A DNA stretch of 64,000 nucleotides from Dactylosporangium siamense (lineage in GTDB: Bacteria; Actinomycetota; Actinomycetes; Mycobacteriales; Micromonosporaceae). The stretch is taken from NCBI RefSeq assembly GCF_016862795.1, contig NZ_BONQ01000014.1, positions 186,001-250,000 on the forward strand, written 5' to 3'. Under the pieces are notes generated by a model. The model had not been told where the DNA came from, did no database searches, and saw only the letters and a list, made by a program, of their open reading frames with translations. Each line of letters opens with the position of its first letter. Position 1 is the stretch's first letter. Below are positions 17,201 through 25,151 of this stretch, in pieces. Both the position numbers and the translations under genes were made by a program.

Positions 17201-18516
17201 CGGGCGCCCGGCAGGCCGGTCGGCTGGATCAGATCGCTCGACAGCACCTCGACCAGGTGGCTCGGGCCGGCCCTCGGCGTGAACCGCTGGATGGCCCAGA
17301 TCATCTCGTCGGTCAGCGGAGCGGCCGCGAGCAGGGTCGCCAACACCCGTGCGGTCGGCGACCGCGAGGCCCGGAACTCGATGACGAGGTCCGACGCCGA
17401 GGCGCCGCCACTGGCCGGTGGTGGCTGGTAATGCGGCGAGGTGATCACCGCCGGCATGGTGACCGGACCCGTTCCGGTGCCGGCCACCAGCCGGGACCAC
17501 CGCCTCAGCCACCCCTCGCCGAGTTCGAGCACGGGAATGGCCACCGTGCCGGGCTCCGGGAAGTCGGACGCTCCCCGCCTGCCGAGGCCGCTCTCCGTCC
17601 AGGACATGCTTCCGGTGCACCTGGCCGGCCCGTCCGGATGCCACGTGACCGCGGTGGTGGCGAGCGTCTGCCGCCAGAGCTCCTGCGGCATCAGGTGCAC
17701 GGTGGTGACGACCATGCTCGCCGCCCACCTCGCCGCGACCCGTTGCACGGCACCGCGGCGCCACAGCCCGGACCAGCTCTGGGTCAGCACGAAGACCATC
17801 CGCCGGCCCGTGAGGTCGACCACGCTCGCGGCCGTCTCAGGCGCGCCGCCCGGACCCGACCGGAGCATGACGCCGCCGTGCTCGCCCTCGACCAGCCATC
17901 GCACCTGGATGGTGCGGAACACCGCCTGGCGGCGCAGGCCGGCCACGAAGTCGGCGATGGCGTCGTGCCAGGCGTCGATCAGCGGACTCTCGTCGATGAC
18001 GACGACCGCGTCCCAGCGGCGTTCGGCGGTCGGTCGCAGGACCGGCGTCCATCGCCGGGTGACGACACCCAGCTCGGCCGTCGACTCCTCGTCGAGTTCG
18101 CGGGTCACGGGCGACGCCACAACCAGGCGCAGCGCGCCCAGCGTGTCGGCCCGGCTCGGCACGCGGTGCGACCCGACCACGGATCTGGCTGCGAGCCGGC
18201 CCTCCCAGACCGCGGATCCGGTCTCGCCGGAGCCGTCCGGCGGGACCGGAACGAAGTAGGGACCGTCGTCCGCCGGCGGCCGGGCGGTGGGCAGGCCCGG
18301 ACCCCCGGTGGGCGGATCCGCGACGTCGACGACGTCGTCCGGTGACTTCCGCGGCGCCTCGGTCGCGGCGCCGTCGTCCACAGCGGCCCGGCCGAACCCC
18401 GGACGGCTGGCCAGCCACAGCGCGTCGGCGATCTCGAACCCGGCGAGCCCGGCCACCGTGGGCCACTGGCGGGGAACCCCCGGCGACGGACGCGCGGACG
18501 GCGTGGAATCGACCAC
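14242..18516 (-). CDS. SAV_2336/vWA-like + NB-ARC + TPR protein (FxsT-like STAND NTPase)
   Basis: 1424 aa. The N-terminus contains FEIADALWLA and, at about residue 170, WDAVVVIDESPLIDAWHDA, the SAV_2336 N-terminal domain, which looks vWA-like with a DxS start but a degenerate MIDAS. From about 600 comes an NB-ARC STAND ATPase: NFTGRRDLLDALH, Walker A VHGSGGVGKSQL (about 635-648), Walker B-like NWLLIFDNAES, and GSIVVTSRNPQW. Residues about 960-1424 are tandem TPRs with the recurrent GxxHPxTL block. Such proteins are labelled FxSxx-COOH system TPR proteins. GTG 18516 overlaps the ATPase stop by one base (TAGTG), giving coupling; ATG 18546 is the alternative. Probably the nucleotide-switched scaffold of the system. 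Confidence 0.85.
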   Translation of the reverse strand: MVDSTPSARPSPGVPRQWPTVAGLAGFEIADALWLASRPGFGRAAVDDGAATEAPRKSPDDVVDVADPPTGGPGLPTARPPADDGPYFVPVPPDGSGETGSAVWEGRLAARSVVGSHRVPSRADTLGALRLVVASPVTRELDEESTAELGVVTRRWTPVLRPTAERRWDAVVVIDESPLIDAWHDAIADFVAGLRRQAVFRTIQVRWLVEGEHGGVMLRSGPGGAPETAASVVDLTGRRMVFVLTQSWSGLWRRGAVQRVAARWAASMVVTTVHLMPQELWRQTLATTAVTWHPDGPARCTGSMSWTESGLGRRGASDFPEPGTVAIPVLELGEGWLRRWSRLVAGTGTGPVTMPAVITSPHYQPPPASGGASASDLVIEFRASRSPTARVLATLLAAAPLTDEMIWAIQRFTPRAGPSHLVEVLSSDLIQPTGLPGARRDRGAIAYEFADGVRERLLSLGQRDRTIAVQDLVEEILAGDVPGVRGLGSRVRHPHSVAAHQVDPASRPHARVELKVYQALSGPHLVAHRHLKQVIGGPLPMLGRNVDPVHLNPGASTERIMSESSYLPTSGADSLPEAGAGSAGVANPRTDPASDGRPDAITNNLPPRNLNFTGRRDLLDALHRRLRSGTTAVLPEAVHGSGGVGKSQLVIEYVHQRLKDYDLIWWIPAERPAQITSALVELAQKLGISATATATTAVPLVLDALRLGRPHSNWLLIFDNAESPEEVQRFFPLEGTGSIVVTSRNPQWTDVADGLRVDVFDRHESIELLRKRSPALLFDEADRLSAALGDLPLAIELAAAYRAATEMPADEYLEKLNGSLAYFQDDVGGQDFPDFVAAAWNIALDAVEKRDREALRLLQVVAFLAPEPISEALLQRSGTANVHPDLDRVLRNKNRLTQAIRSISRFSLARMDYRTNSFQLHRLAQRVLIAQLSAEDREAMRQTAHLLLAGANPGFPDEAQKWPLFAELYPHIIASAAERSVDERVHTLILDEAKYLWRWGDLTGARDFALRAHDAWTEALGEDHPDTLNMAYWLGFMYFVVGDYPAAARINARTVELNRETFGENSQETLSAIGAVAADYRIAGDFASALDQSSTVYERAQRNFGDEVPETLRAAHNLAVSMRLSGRYDQALQVGRQTHNRLILMYGTNHLITLDTYGGVNLDSRELGDWITARNQQENVVDAVRRLVGDEDHPDLLRQSHSLAIFRRKAGDQAGALQSSTDVLKRYRYRYGDRHPDTVLATLTSSIDLRVTGDLSAALVAGAFAVDRLRELYGPTHPHTAGAEVDHAIILRLSGGTEDARIWGERAHRVLADRLDEQHALVLASGINLASAYYALGALQAAHDLDFDMLRRCRSQLGVNHPTTLCCAHNLGLDLRGLSRESDAVALLEDTMARFRAVLGPDHPATVAAVEGIRANCDIDLMPL

Positions 18517-19553
18517 TACAGCCTGCCTGGGGCGAGCCTGCGCCATACCGCGTCGAAGAGCCTGTCCCACTCGCTCGCCGAGGCCAGCGAGTCGACGCCC
18601 GACAGGGCGAGGAACACCGCATTGAGCAGTTGGTCGGCAGCGACGGTCCCGTGCTCCCCGCGCCGCTCGACGAACGTCCTGATGAGTTCCCGGACGTGCT
18701 CGTCGGACACCGACAGATGCGCCGCGACCAGGTCAGCCAGGGCGGACTCGTCGAGGTCCGGCAGGTCGAGCCGCAGACAGCGACGCAGGAACGGCGCGGG
18801 GAAGTCGCGCTCCCCGTTGGAGGTGATGACGATGACCGGGAACGCGTGGCAGGTCACCACGCCGTCCCGGATCGTGGCCCGGCGGCCCGGGTCGGCGATG
18901 TGCACCTCGACCGCTTCCTGCCGGCTCCGCAGCCGGATCAGCTCCGGCACGGTGTAGGTGCCGTCCTCGAAGACGTTGAGCAGGTCGTTCGGCAGGTCGA
19001 CGTCGCACTTGTCGAGCTCGTCGATGAGCAGCACACGTGGACGGGCGTGCGGAAGCAACGCCGTGCCGAGTGGTCCGAGGTGGATGAAGTCCCCGACAAG
19101 CGATGCGCCGGTGGTGGCGTCACCGGCGTCGGCCGCCGCCTGCGCCCGACCGATCGCGTCGTAGTCGTAGAGTCCGGAGCGCATCGTCGACCTCGACGTG
19201 ATCGACCAGTGCAGGACCCGGCCGAGCCCGAGGTCGCGGGCGATCTGATAGGCGAGACCGGACTTCCCCACGCCCGGATTGCCGGTCACCAGGAGAGGAC
19301 GGCGCAGCATCAGTGCGGCGTTGATGATGTCGAGCTGGTCGCGCTTCGGGCGCATTGCCGCAGTCCGGCCGAGCCTGCGTGCGGCCTCGTCGGGATCATC
19401 GGGGGGCGGGAGGAGATCGGGACCACCGCGAAAGTCACGCCACGGCGGCGGGGCCGGCCAATCGGTCTCGGCGGCGATCCCGACCGACCGGTCGGATCCG
19501 CCATAGATCCACCAGCCGGATCCCGCCGCACCGTGGTTTCCGTTGCCGCTCAT
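18516..19553 (-). CDS. MoxR-like AAA+ ATPase
   Basis: 345 aa. Walker A TGNPGVGKSGL (residues 90-100), Walker B VLLIDELDKCD (174-184), a sensor-1-like VIVITSNGERDFP, and an arginine-finger context PFLRRCLRLDLP, as in MoxR ATPases. The N-terminal about 60 residues are proline- and glycine-rich and probably flexible. MoxR ATPases pair with vWA proteins as chaperone or switch complexes. ATG 19553 overlaps the upstream VMAP stop (ATGA) and its own stop overlaps the next start, so the three genes form one tightly coupled operon. Confidence 0.92.
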   Translation of the reverse strand: MSGNGNHGAAGSGWWIYGGSDRSVGIAAETDWPAPPPWRDFRGGPDLLPPPDDPDEAARRLGRTAAMRPKRDQLDIINAALMLRRPLLVTGNPGVGKSGLAYQIARDLGLGRVLHWSITSRSTMRSGLYDYDAIGRAQAAADAGDATTGASLVGDFIHLGPLGTALLPHARPRVLLIDELDKCDVDLPNDLLNVFEDGTYTVPELIRLRSRQEAVEVHIADPGRRATIRDGVVTCHAFPVIVITSNGERDFPAPFLRRCLRLDLPDLDESALADLVAAHLSVSDEHVRELIRTFVERRGEHGTVAADQLLNAVFLALSGVDSLASASEWDRLFDAVWRRLAPGRL

Positions 19554-21037
19554 CCGCGGGCCTCTCCGGTAATCGGGCCGGCCGCGGCACGGTCTGGCAG
19601 ACGATCGGGGTCGTCCCACAGAATCACGATTCCATTGCCGACGTGGTAATGCCGCTGCGCCGGGTCCTCTCCCCAGGCCCGTTTTCTCAACTCTGCAACA
19701 TGAATCGGAAGTTCCGCCAGCCCTGAGCCCAAAAGGGCATCACGGATCATCGATGTGACCGTTTCGCATCGTTGCGGGCGTGGATACGTCCGGCGATGCC
19801 AGAGGACCGCGGGAAGTCCGGCCCGGAGTCCGGCCAGGAGTTGCCGTTCGCCCGCGCTTCCGAGTTGCGGCGGTTCGCTGAGCATCATGACCACGGCTCC
19901 GCCACCGAGGCTTGCCTCGACCTGAACGGCCCCGCTTCCGTCCGCGGCGCAATGCACCACATGGTCGGCGACCCGGGCAGTCGCCCGTCGCTGCCACCGG
20001 TTTCGCCAGACCCGGTGCCACTCCGTTGACCGCAGGCGATTCAAGCTCCGGACGTAGACCGGATATTTGATGGCCAGTGGGGTCGCCTCGACCGATTGGA
20101 GCTCCCGTCGAAATTCCTCGACCGGCAGGTCGAGAAGCGGATCCGGGAGAATGAACTCGATCGTCACCGGCCCCATGTGCTCCGCCCATCTGCGCTCCGC
20201 TTCGGCGACGATCTCCACCACGGTGGCCTCGAGGTCCGATTCGAGCACCCGGCGGTCCTCTCCCCGCACCGGCTGCCACACGGTCGCCCATTGGCGCCAG
20301 TGCGAGACCAGGTACGAGTCGCCGTCACCCCCGTACTTGTCGAACTGGATGATCAGGTATGCCATGTCGGCGGGCGCCGCCGGCACGGCCGACTCGGCCG
20401 GGTGCTCGGCGCGGTAGTCGGCCAGTTCCCACCGGTTCGAGAGGGTGGCCAGCAGTTCCCGCAGCCGTGCGCCGGCCGCCGCGGAGAGCAGCGGGGGGAT
20501 TCTCTCCAGAAAGCGGAGGCAGGGCAGCACCCCCTCGCTGGCGTTCTCGCCGGCCAGACTGGCGAACAACTGCCATGCGGTGGTGCAGTAGCCGGGCTGT
20601 TCGGTCATCCGGATCTCGATCGCCCACCGGTGCAGGTCACCGGTCGTCGCACGGAGCACCTGCAGTTCTTCCCGGAGCCAGAGGACATCGACGTCGGCGA
20701 ACAGGTCGACAACGTGCCATTCGTCCACGCAGCGAAGGATGGCGGCCGTATCCGTGCTCTCGGGATCGAGCAGGTTGACACTCTCGGCGATTGATCGCAT
20801 CCCATCGGCCCGCCGGGAGCAATGGTTGACCACCTTGATCACGCGGACGTGAAACGAACTGTGGCCGACCGCAGGAACGCCGGACCCCAGCGTCAGGCTC
20901 AACTCCTGCAGAAACAGCGACCAGCCGTCCGCGTCCTGAAGCACCGACGCCGCCGCCAGCGCCTGGATCAGCTCCTTGCGGATGCGGCGCCGGTGGGCGA
21001 TCGCCTCGGCGTTGGGCTGCTGATCCGTTTCAGGCAC
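19550..21037 (-). CDS. VMAP-C domain protein with N-terminal effector-associated domain
   Basis: 495 aa from GTG 21037. Residues about 18-115 (RKELIQALAAASVLQDADGW, FHVRVIKVVNHCSRRADGM) fit an effector-associated domain of the EAD2 type, a small helical adaptor that recruits effectors by like-like contact. The second half (from about 220: AYLIIQFDKYGG, VTIEFILPDPLLDLPVEEFR, W-rich strands, and the end YHVGNGIVILWDDPDRLP) fits the C-terminal domain of vWA-MoxR-associated proteins. In ternary vWA-MoxR-VMAP systems this protein links the ATPase switch to effectors. No protease, TIR or other effector is fused here; an EAD2-bearing effector could be elsewhere in the genome. First gene of the operon. 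Confidence 0.75.
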   Translation of the reverse strand: MPETDQQPNAEAIAHRRRIRKELIQALAAASVLQDADGWSLFLQELSLTLGSGVPAVGHSSFHVRVIKVVNHCSRRADGMRSIAESVNLLDPESTDTAAILRCVDEWHVVDLFADVDVLWLREELQVLRATTGDLHRWAIEIRMTEQPGYCTTAWQLFASLAGENASEGVLPCLRFLERIPPLLSAAAGARLRELLATLSNRWELADYRAEHPAESAVPAAPADMAYLIIQFDKYGGDGDSYLVSHWRQWATVWQPVRGEDRRVLESDLEATVVEIVAEAERRWAEHMGPVTIEFILPDPLLDLPVEEFRRELQSVEATPLAIKYPVYVRSLNRLRSTEWHRVWRNRWQRRATARVADHVVHCAADGSGAVQVEASLGGGAVVMMLSEPPQLGSAGERQLLAGLRAGLPAVLWHRRTYPRPQRCETVTSMIRDALLGSGLAELPIHVAELRKRAWGEDPAQRHYHVGNGIVILWDDPDRLPDRAAAGPITGEARG

Positions 21038-21215
21038 GGGCCGCCCCGGTGCCTCGCGTCACCCGTTGGAGCGCAATGGAAGCGTCGGGGTGACAATTGC
21101 GATCATCAATGTTGCCGACCGTGTCGACACCCCGTACCTCTGGTGACATAGAGGCATGTTATTCGGCGGTCGGTCGATCTGGAACCAGTCCCTCGCAGGA
21201 GACGCCCGCGCGCGG

Positions 21216-22454
21216 TCAGCCGAGGGTGAGTGCCGGTTCGTGGGTGGCGGTGCGGCGGGTGGTGCGGTCCTCGACGGCGAAGCTCACCGCGGCCAGAACC
21301 AGGCCCACGACGCCGAGGGCGACGCCGACCCAGGCCGGCGCGACGTAGCCCCAGCCGCGGGCGATCACCAGACCGCCGAGGGCGGCGCCGAGGCTGTTGG
21401 CGATGTTCATCGCGGACTGGTTGACCGCGGCGCCCATGAGCTGGGCGGTCGGGGCGACGCTGATCAGGCGGGACTGCATGGCGGGGCCAAGGAAGAGGCC
21501 GCTGGCGCCGATCAGGAACGCGCCGACGAACAGGCCGGTGGCGGAGCCGGCGACGAGGGCGAAGACGACCATGGCGGCGATGAACACGACGAAGCCACCG
21601 AGGATGCTGCGGCGCAGGTCGCGGTCGGAGAAGTAGCCGCCGGCGGCGTTGCCGACGGTCATGCCGAGGCCGACGGCGACGAGGACCCAGGGGACGGCGC
21701 CGGTGGACAGGCCGGCGACATGGGTGGTGACGGGGGCGATGTAGCTGTCGATGGCGAAGAAGCCGGCGAAGCCCAGGGCGGCGATGGCGGCGACGAGCCA
21801 CACCTGCGGGGCGCGGAAGGCGGCGAGCTCGGCGCGGGGTGAGCCGTCGACGGCCGCGGCGACGGCGGGGACGGTGGCGGCCACGGCGAAGAGCGTCAGG
21901 AGGAACATGAGGGCGATCACCATGTACGCGGTGCGCCAGCTGGCGGCCTGGCCGAGCCTGGTGATGGCGGGGACACCGACGAGGTTGGCGGCGGTGAGGC
22001 CGCCGAGGACGATCGCGAAGCCCTTGGCCCGGTTGCCGGGGCCCATGATCGCCGCGGCGAGGAGGCCGGCGGCGCCGAAGTAGGCGCCGTGGGGCAGCGC
22101 GGCGACGAAGCGGGCGACCAGGACCAGCTCGAACGTCGGGGCGAGCGCGGACGCGACGGTGCCCAGGGTGAACAGGGCGAGGAGCCCGACGACCAGCAGC
22201 TTGCGGGGCACGCGGGCGGTCAGCGCGGCGATGGTCGGGGCGCCGACCACGACACCGAGGGCGTAGACGGTGATCATCCAGCCGCCGTGGGCGACGGCTC
22301 TGGCGCTGGAGCGTTCGTACAGCGACGGCAGGAGGTTGCGGGCGATGTCGGGGAGCAGCCCCATCGCGACGAACTCGGTCAGCCCGATGGCGAAGCCGCC
22401 CAGGGCGAGGGCGAGCAGCGCGGTCCAGCGCCGGGACGCGGTGAGGTGGTCCAT
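21216..22454 (-). CDS. MFS transporter (DHA1/AraJ-type efflux)
   Basis: 412 aa with twelve hydrophobic segments; N-terminal GLTEFVAMGLLPDIA and the loop RFVAALPHGAYFGAAG are characteristic of the arabinose-efflux/chloramphenicol-resistance DHA1 branch. Likely a proton-driven exporter of unknown small molecules. Divergent from a ROK regulator with only 41 bp between the starts. A TAAACT -10 ending 6 nt before the ATG suggests a leaderless transcript, with an inverted repeat next to it. Confidence 0.9.
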   Translation of the reverse strand: MDHLTASRRWTALLALALGGFAIGLTEFVAMGLLPDIARNLLPSLYERSSARAVAHGGWMITVYALGVVVGAPTIAALTARVPRKLLVVGLLALFTLGTVASALAPTFELVLVARFVAALPHGAYFGAAGLLAAAIMGPGNRAKGFAIVLGGLTAANLVGVPAITRLGQAASWRTAYMVIALMFLLTLFAVAATVPAVAAAVDGSPRAELAAFRAPQVWLVAAIAALGFAGFFAIDSYIAPVTTHVAGLSTGAVPWVLVAVGLGMTVGNAAGGYFSDRDLRRSILGGFVVFIAAMVVFALVAGSATGLFVGAFLIGASGLFLGPAMQSRLISVAPTAQLMGAAVNQSAMNIANSLGAALGGLVIARGWGYVAPAWVGVALGVVGLVLAAVSFAVEDRTTRRTATHEPALTLG

Positions 22455-22460
22455 GAGGGG

Positions 22461-22489
22461 AGTTTAGCAACGCTGTTGCGTTATACGAT
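22461..22489. promoter_or_regulatory. Divergent leaderless promoters sharing a GCAAC-GCT-GTTGC operator
   Basis: The inverted repeat GCAAC (22467-22471) / GTTGC (22475-22479) lies between a minus-strand -10 TAAACT (22461-22466) serving the MFS gene and a plus-strand -10 TACGAT (22484-22489) serving the ROK gene. Each -10 ends 6 nt from its start codon. One bound dimer would block both. Confidence 0.65.
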
Positions 22490-22495
22490 GTGGTG

Positions 22496-23581
22496 ATGGA
22501 CACGCCCGGCGCGCACCTGGAGCACCTGCGCGACTACAACGAGTCGCTCGTCGTCGCGCTCGCCCGGAGCCGGGCCGAGTTCGACCGGGCCGGCGTCGCC
22601 GAGGCGACCGGGCTGACACCGCAGGCCGTGTCGAAGGTGCTCGGCCGTCTCGTCGAGCACGGCCTGGTCGAGGTCTGCGGGGTCCGCCGGCAAGGCGTCG
22701 GCAAGCCGGCCAGCATCTACCGGCTCGTGCCGGGCAGCCGGCACGCGGTCGGCTTCCACGTGGCCCGCCGCACGCTGCGCACGGTCCTGACCGACCTCGC
22801 CGGCACCGTGCTCACCTCGACCGTCACGCCGCTGCCGCCCGACTTCACGCCCGGCCAGCTGCTGGACGCCATGCGCGAAGCGGTGCGGAAGGCCGGCGTC
22901 AACCCGGTCGGCGCCGGCATCGGCATGGTCGGCCCGCTCGACCACGCCGCCGGCATCGTCCGCGACGCCCACCGGCTGCGGCACTGGCACGACGTGCCGC
23001 TGCGCGAGCTGGCCCAGGAGTGCCTGGCGCTGCCCGTGCACCTGGACAAGGACGTCACGGCCGGCGTCACCGCGGAGGCCTGGCGGCGTGGGCCCGCCTT
23101 CCGCGACGGCGCGCTCATCATGGTGGAGTCGGGCATCGGCGCGGGCCTGTGGCTCGGCGGCGCGGCCTACCGGGGCGCGCACACCAACGCGGGCGAGTTC
23201 GGCCACACGGTCCTGCAGCTCGACGGCCCTCGATGCGTCTGCGGCCGGTCCGGCTGCCTGGAGATCCTGCACGACACCGCGGTGGCGGACGGGCAGCTGG
23301 GCACGGCCGCCCGGGTGCTGGCGACCGGCATCGTCAACCTGTTGCAGACCACGGACGTCAACCACGTGGTCCTCGCCGGCGCGGATCTGCTCCGTTCTTC
23401 CGAGGTGTACGAGACGACGACGCGCGACGCCATCCCCCGCTCGCACTGGCTGGACGTCTCGGTGACCCTGGCCGACCTGGGCGCCGACGTGATCGCGGCG
23501 GGCGCGGCGATGCAGGTGCTCGACGCGGCGTACGGCATCCCTTCAAAAATGGGTGTTCGTTCATTATTCTCGACGGTGTGA
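22496..23581 (+). CDS. ROK-family transcriptional regulator
   Basis: 361 aa. An N-terminal winged helix (GVAEATGLTPQAVSKVLGRL, about residues 34-53) precedes a ROK actin-like domain with the ESGIGAGLWLGGAAYRGAH loop and the zinc motif CVCGRSGCLE (about 242-251). ROK proteins are sugar- or effector-responsive repressors. The partner is probably the divergent MFS exporter. ATG 22496 was preferred to the two GTG codons just upstream because of the -10 spacing. The 3' end is lower in GC because it contains the promoter of the next gene; the stop overlaps the next start (GTGA). Confidence 0.9.
   Translation: MDTPGAHLEHLRDYNESLVVALARSRAEFDRAGVAEATGLTPQAVSKVLGRLVEHGLVEVCGVRRQGVGKPASIYRLVPGSRHAVGFHVARRTLRTVLTDLAGTVLTSTVTPLPPDFTPGQLLDAMREAVRKAGVNPVGAGIGMVGPLDHAAGIVRDAHRLRHWHDVPLRELAQECLALPVHLDKDVTAGVTAEAWRRGPAFRDGALIMVESGIGAGLWLGGAAYRGAHTNAGEFGHTVLQLDGPRCVCGRSGCLEILHDTAVADGQLGTAARVLATGIVNLLQTTDVNHVVLAGADLLRSSEVYETTTRDAIPRSHWLDVSVTLADLGADVIAAGAAMQVLDAAYGIPSKMGVRSLFSTV
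23542..23570 (+). promoter_or_regulatory. Promoter inside the 3' end of the ROK gene
   Basis: TTCAAA (23542-23547) and TATTCT (23565-23570) are 17 bp apart in a conspicuously AT-rich patch; the -10 ends 7 nt before GTG 23578. It probably drives the methyltransferase/TetR pair, perhaps autoregulated by the TetR protein. Confidence 0.6.
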
Positions 23582-24495
23582 TCGACCGCAGCAGCCGCAC
23601 CGCCGAGCACGTCGCCCTGTTCCGCGCCCTGGAGACGGTCCGCCCCGGCGGCGGCCTGTTCCGCGACCCGCCCGCGCGGCGGTTGCTGCCCCGGCGGCAC
23701 CGCACGGTGATCGACCTGTGCCGGGTGCCGGGAGTGCACGGCGCCCTGGTGCGCTACATCGACCGGCGCTGGTCCGGCGGCCCGCGCGCCTCCGCCGTCG
23801 TGCGGACCCGGCTGATCGACGAGTGGCTGGCGGCCGCCCTGGCCGGCGGTGCCCGGCAGGTGGTGCTGCTCGGCGCCGGGTTCGACAGCCGCGCCACCCG
23901 CTTCGACGGCGCGACGTTCTTCGAGGTCGACCACCCCGCGACCCAGGCGACCAAGCTGCGGCGGCTCGGGCGCGACGCCCGCCCGGGGGTGGTGTTCGCG
24001 CCGGCCGACCTGGGCGTCGACGACCTCGGCAGGGTGCTGCGGGACGCGGGGTTCGCGCCGTCGGTGCGCACCGTGGCCATCTGGGAAGGCGTCACCAACT
24101 ACCTGACCGCGGCGGCCGTCGACGCGACGCTGCGGGACCTCACCGCGCTGTGCCCACCGGGCAGCACCGTCATCTTCACCTACGTCGACCGCGGCGTCCT
24201 GGACGGCACCGCGACGTTCCCCGGCGCCGCCGAGTGGCACGACGCGGTCCGGCGCGAGGGCGAGCCGTGGACGTTCGGCCTCGACCCGGCCGAGGTCCCC
24301 GGCTACCTGCGGCAGCGTGGGCTGGACCTGGTCGAGGACCTGTCGACGCGGGACGCGGCGCGGCGGCTCCTGCCCGCGTCCCGCCAGGCCGAGCCGACGG
24401 CCGAGTTCTACCGGGTCGCCCTGGCTCACGTCGGCGTTTCCGGGGACGGCGCTGCTTCCGGAGGCGGCGCTGCTTCCGGGATCGGTGGTCGCTGA
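23578..24495 (+). CDS. Class I SAM-dependent methyltransferase (leucine carboxyl methyltransferase-like, TIGR00027 type)
   Basis: 305 aa. Motif I is VVLLGAGFDSRATRF (about residues 97-111), followed by FFEVDHPATQATKLRRL, the arrangement of the PPM/LCM-like family of putative O-methyltransferases abundant in actinobacteria. Later TVAIWEGVTNYLTAAAV is equally typical. Substrate unknown. GTG 23578 overlaps the ROK stop, and the TGA overlaps the TetR start (TGATG). The C-terminal tail ends in a short Gly/Ala/Ser repeat. Confidence 0.9.
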   Translation: MIDRSSRTAEHVALFRALETVRPGGGLFRDPPARRLLPRRHRTVIDLCRVPGVHGALVRYIDRRWSGGPRASAVVRTRLIDEWLAAALAGGARQVVLLGAGFDSRATRFDGATFFEVDHPATQATKLRRLGRDARPGVVFAPADLGVDDLGRVLRDAGFAPSVRTVAIWEGVTNYLTAAAVDATLRDLTALCPPGSTVIFTYVDRGVLDGTATFPGAAEWHDAVRREGEPWTFGLDPAEVPGYLRQRGLDLVEDLSTRDAARRLLPASRQAEPTAEFYRVALAHVGVSGDGAASGGGAASGIGGR

Positions 24496-25079
24496 TGCCG
24501 AAGGTCGACGACGCCCACTTCGCCGCGCGGCGCCGGCAGATCCTCGACGCCGCCGCCGCGTGCTTCGCCCGGGAAGGGTTCCACCGCACGTCGGTGCAGG
24601 ACATCGTCCGCGAGTCGGGGGTCAGCGCCGGCCTCGTCTACCGATACTTCACCAGCAAGGACGACATGATCGCCGCCATCGTCGCCGAGCGCCACGAGCA
24701 GCGCGAACGCCGCCTGCGGGAGGATCCGTTCGCCGCGTACGCCGACCTGCTGCGCGGCCTCGCCGACCCGGCCGGGCGCGACGCCCTGCGGCTGTCGTTG
24801 CAGGTGTGGGCGGAGACGGTCCGCTCGGAGCCGATCCGCGCCCTGGTCCGTTCGGGTGTCGACCGTCCCGCCTCGCACGCCGCGGACCTGCTCGCCGGCA
24901 ACCCCTTGCCGCCGGGCGTCGACGTGGACGCGGTGGTCAGGATCTTCATCGCCGTGTATCAGGGCCTGCTGCTGCAGACCGTCCTCGACGACACCCTGGA
25001 CCACGAGCGGCTCGCCGCCGCCGCCGAACACCTGCTGCGGGCCGCGCTCAGTCCCCCGCCGCCCAGTCCTCCGCAGTGA
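24495..25079 (+). CDS. TetR/AcrR-family transcriptional regulator
   Basis: 194 aa. The helix-turn-helix RREQ-like start is followed by FAREGFHRTSVQDIVRESGV and SAGLVYRYFTSKDDMIAAIV (about residues 24-62), canonical for TetR. The C-terminal ligand domain is unremarkable; the end is proline-rich (SPPPPSPPQ). Coupled to the methyltransferase gene by TGATG. The stop codon lies inside the first unit of a 17-bp tandem repeat. Confidence 0.92.
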   Translation: MPKVDDAHFAARRRQILDAAAACFAREGFHRTSVQDIVRESGVSAGLVYRYFTSKDDMIAAIVAERHEQRERRLREDPFAAYADLLRGLADPAGRDALRLSLQVWAETVRSEPIRALVRSGVDRPASHAADLLAGNPLPPGVDVDAVVRIFIAVYQGLLLQTVLDDTLDHERLAAAAEHLLRAALSPPPPSPPQ

Positions 25080-25151
25080 ACGGGCCTCCGCAGTGAACGG
25101 GCCTCCGCAGTGAACGGGCCGGCCGCGCTCAGCCCTCCGCGATGAACGGGC
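25069..25151. repeat. 17-bp tandem repeat spanning the 3' ends of convergent genes
   Basis: CTCCGCAGTGAACGGGC occurs at 25069-25085, 25086-25102 and 25103-25119, with a degenerate copy CTCCGCGATGAACGGGC at 25135-25151. The TetR stop is in the first unit and the stop of the PH-domain gene falls just before the degenerate unit. Probably slippage-generated; could affect 3' ends of both mRNAs. Confidence 0.8.
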
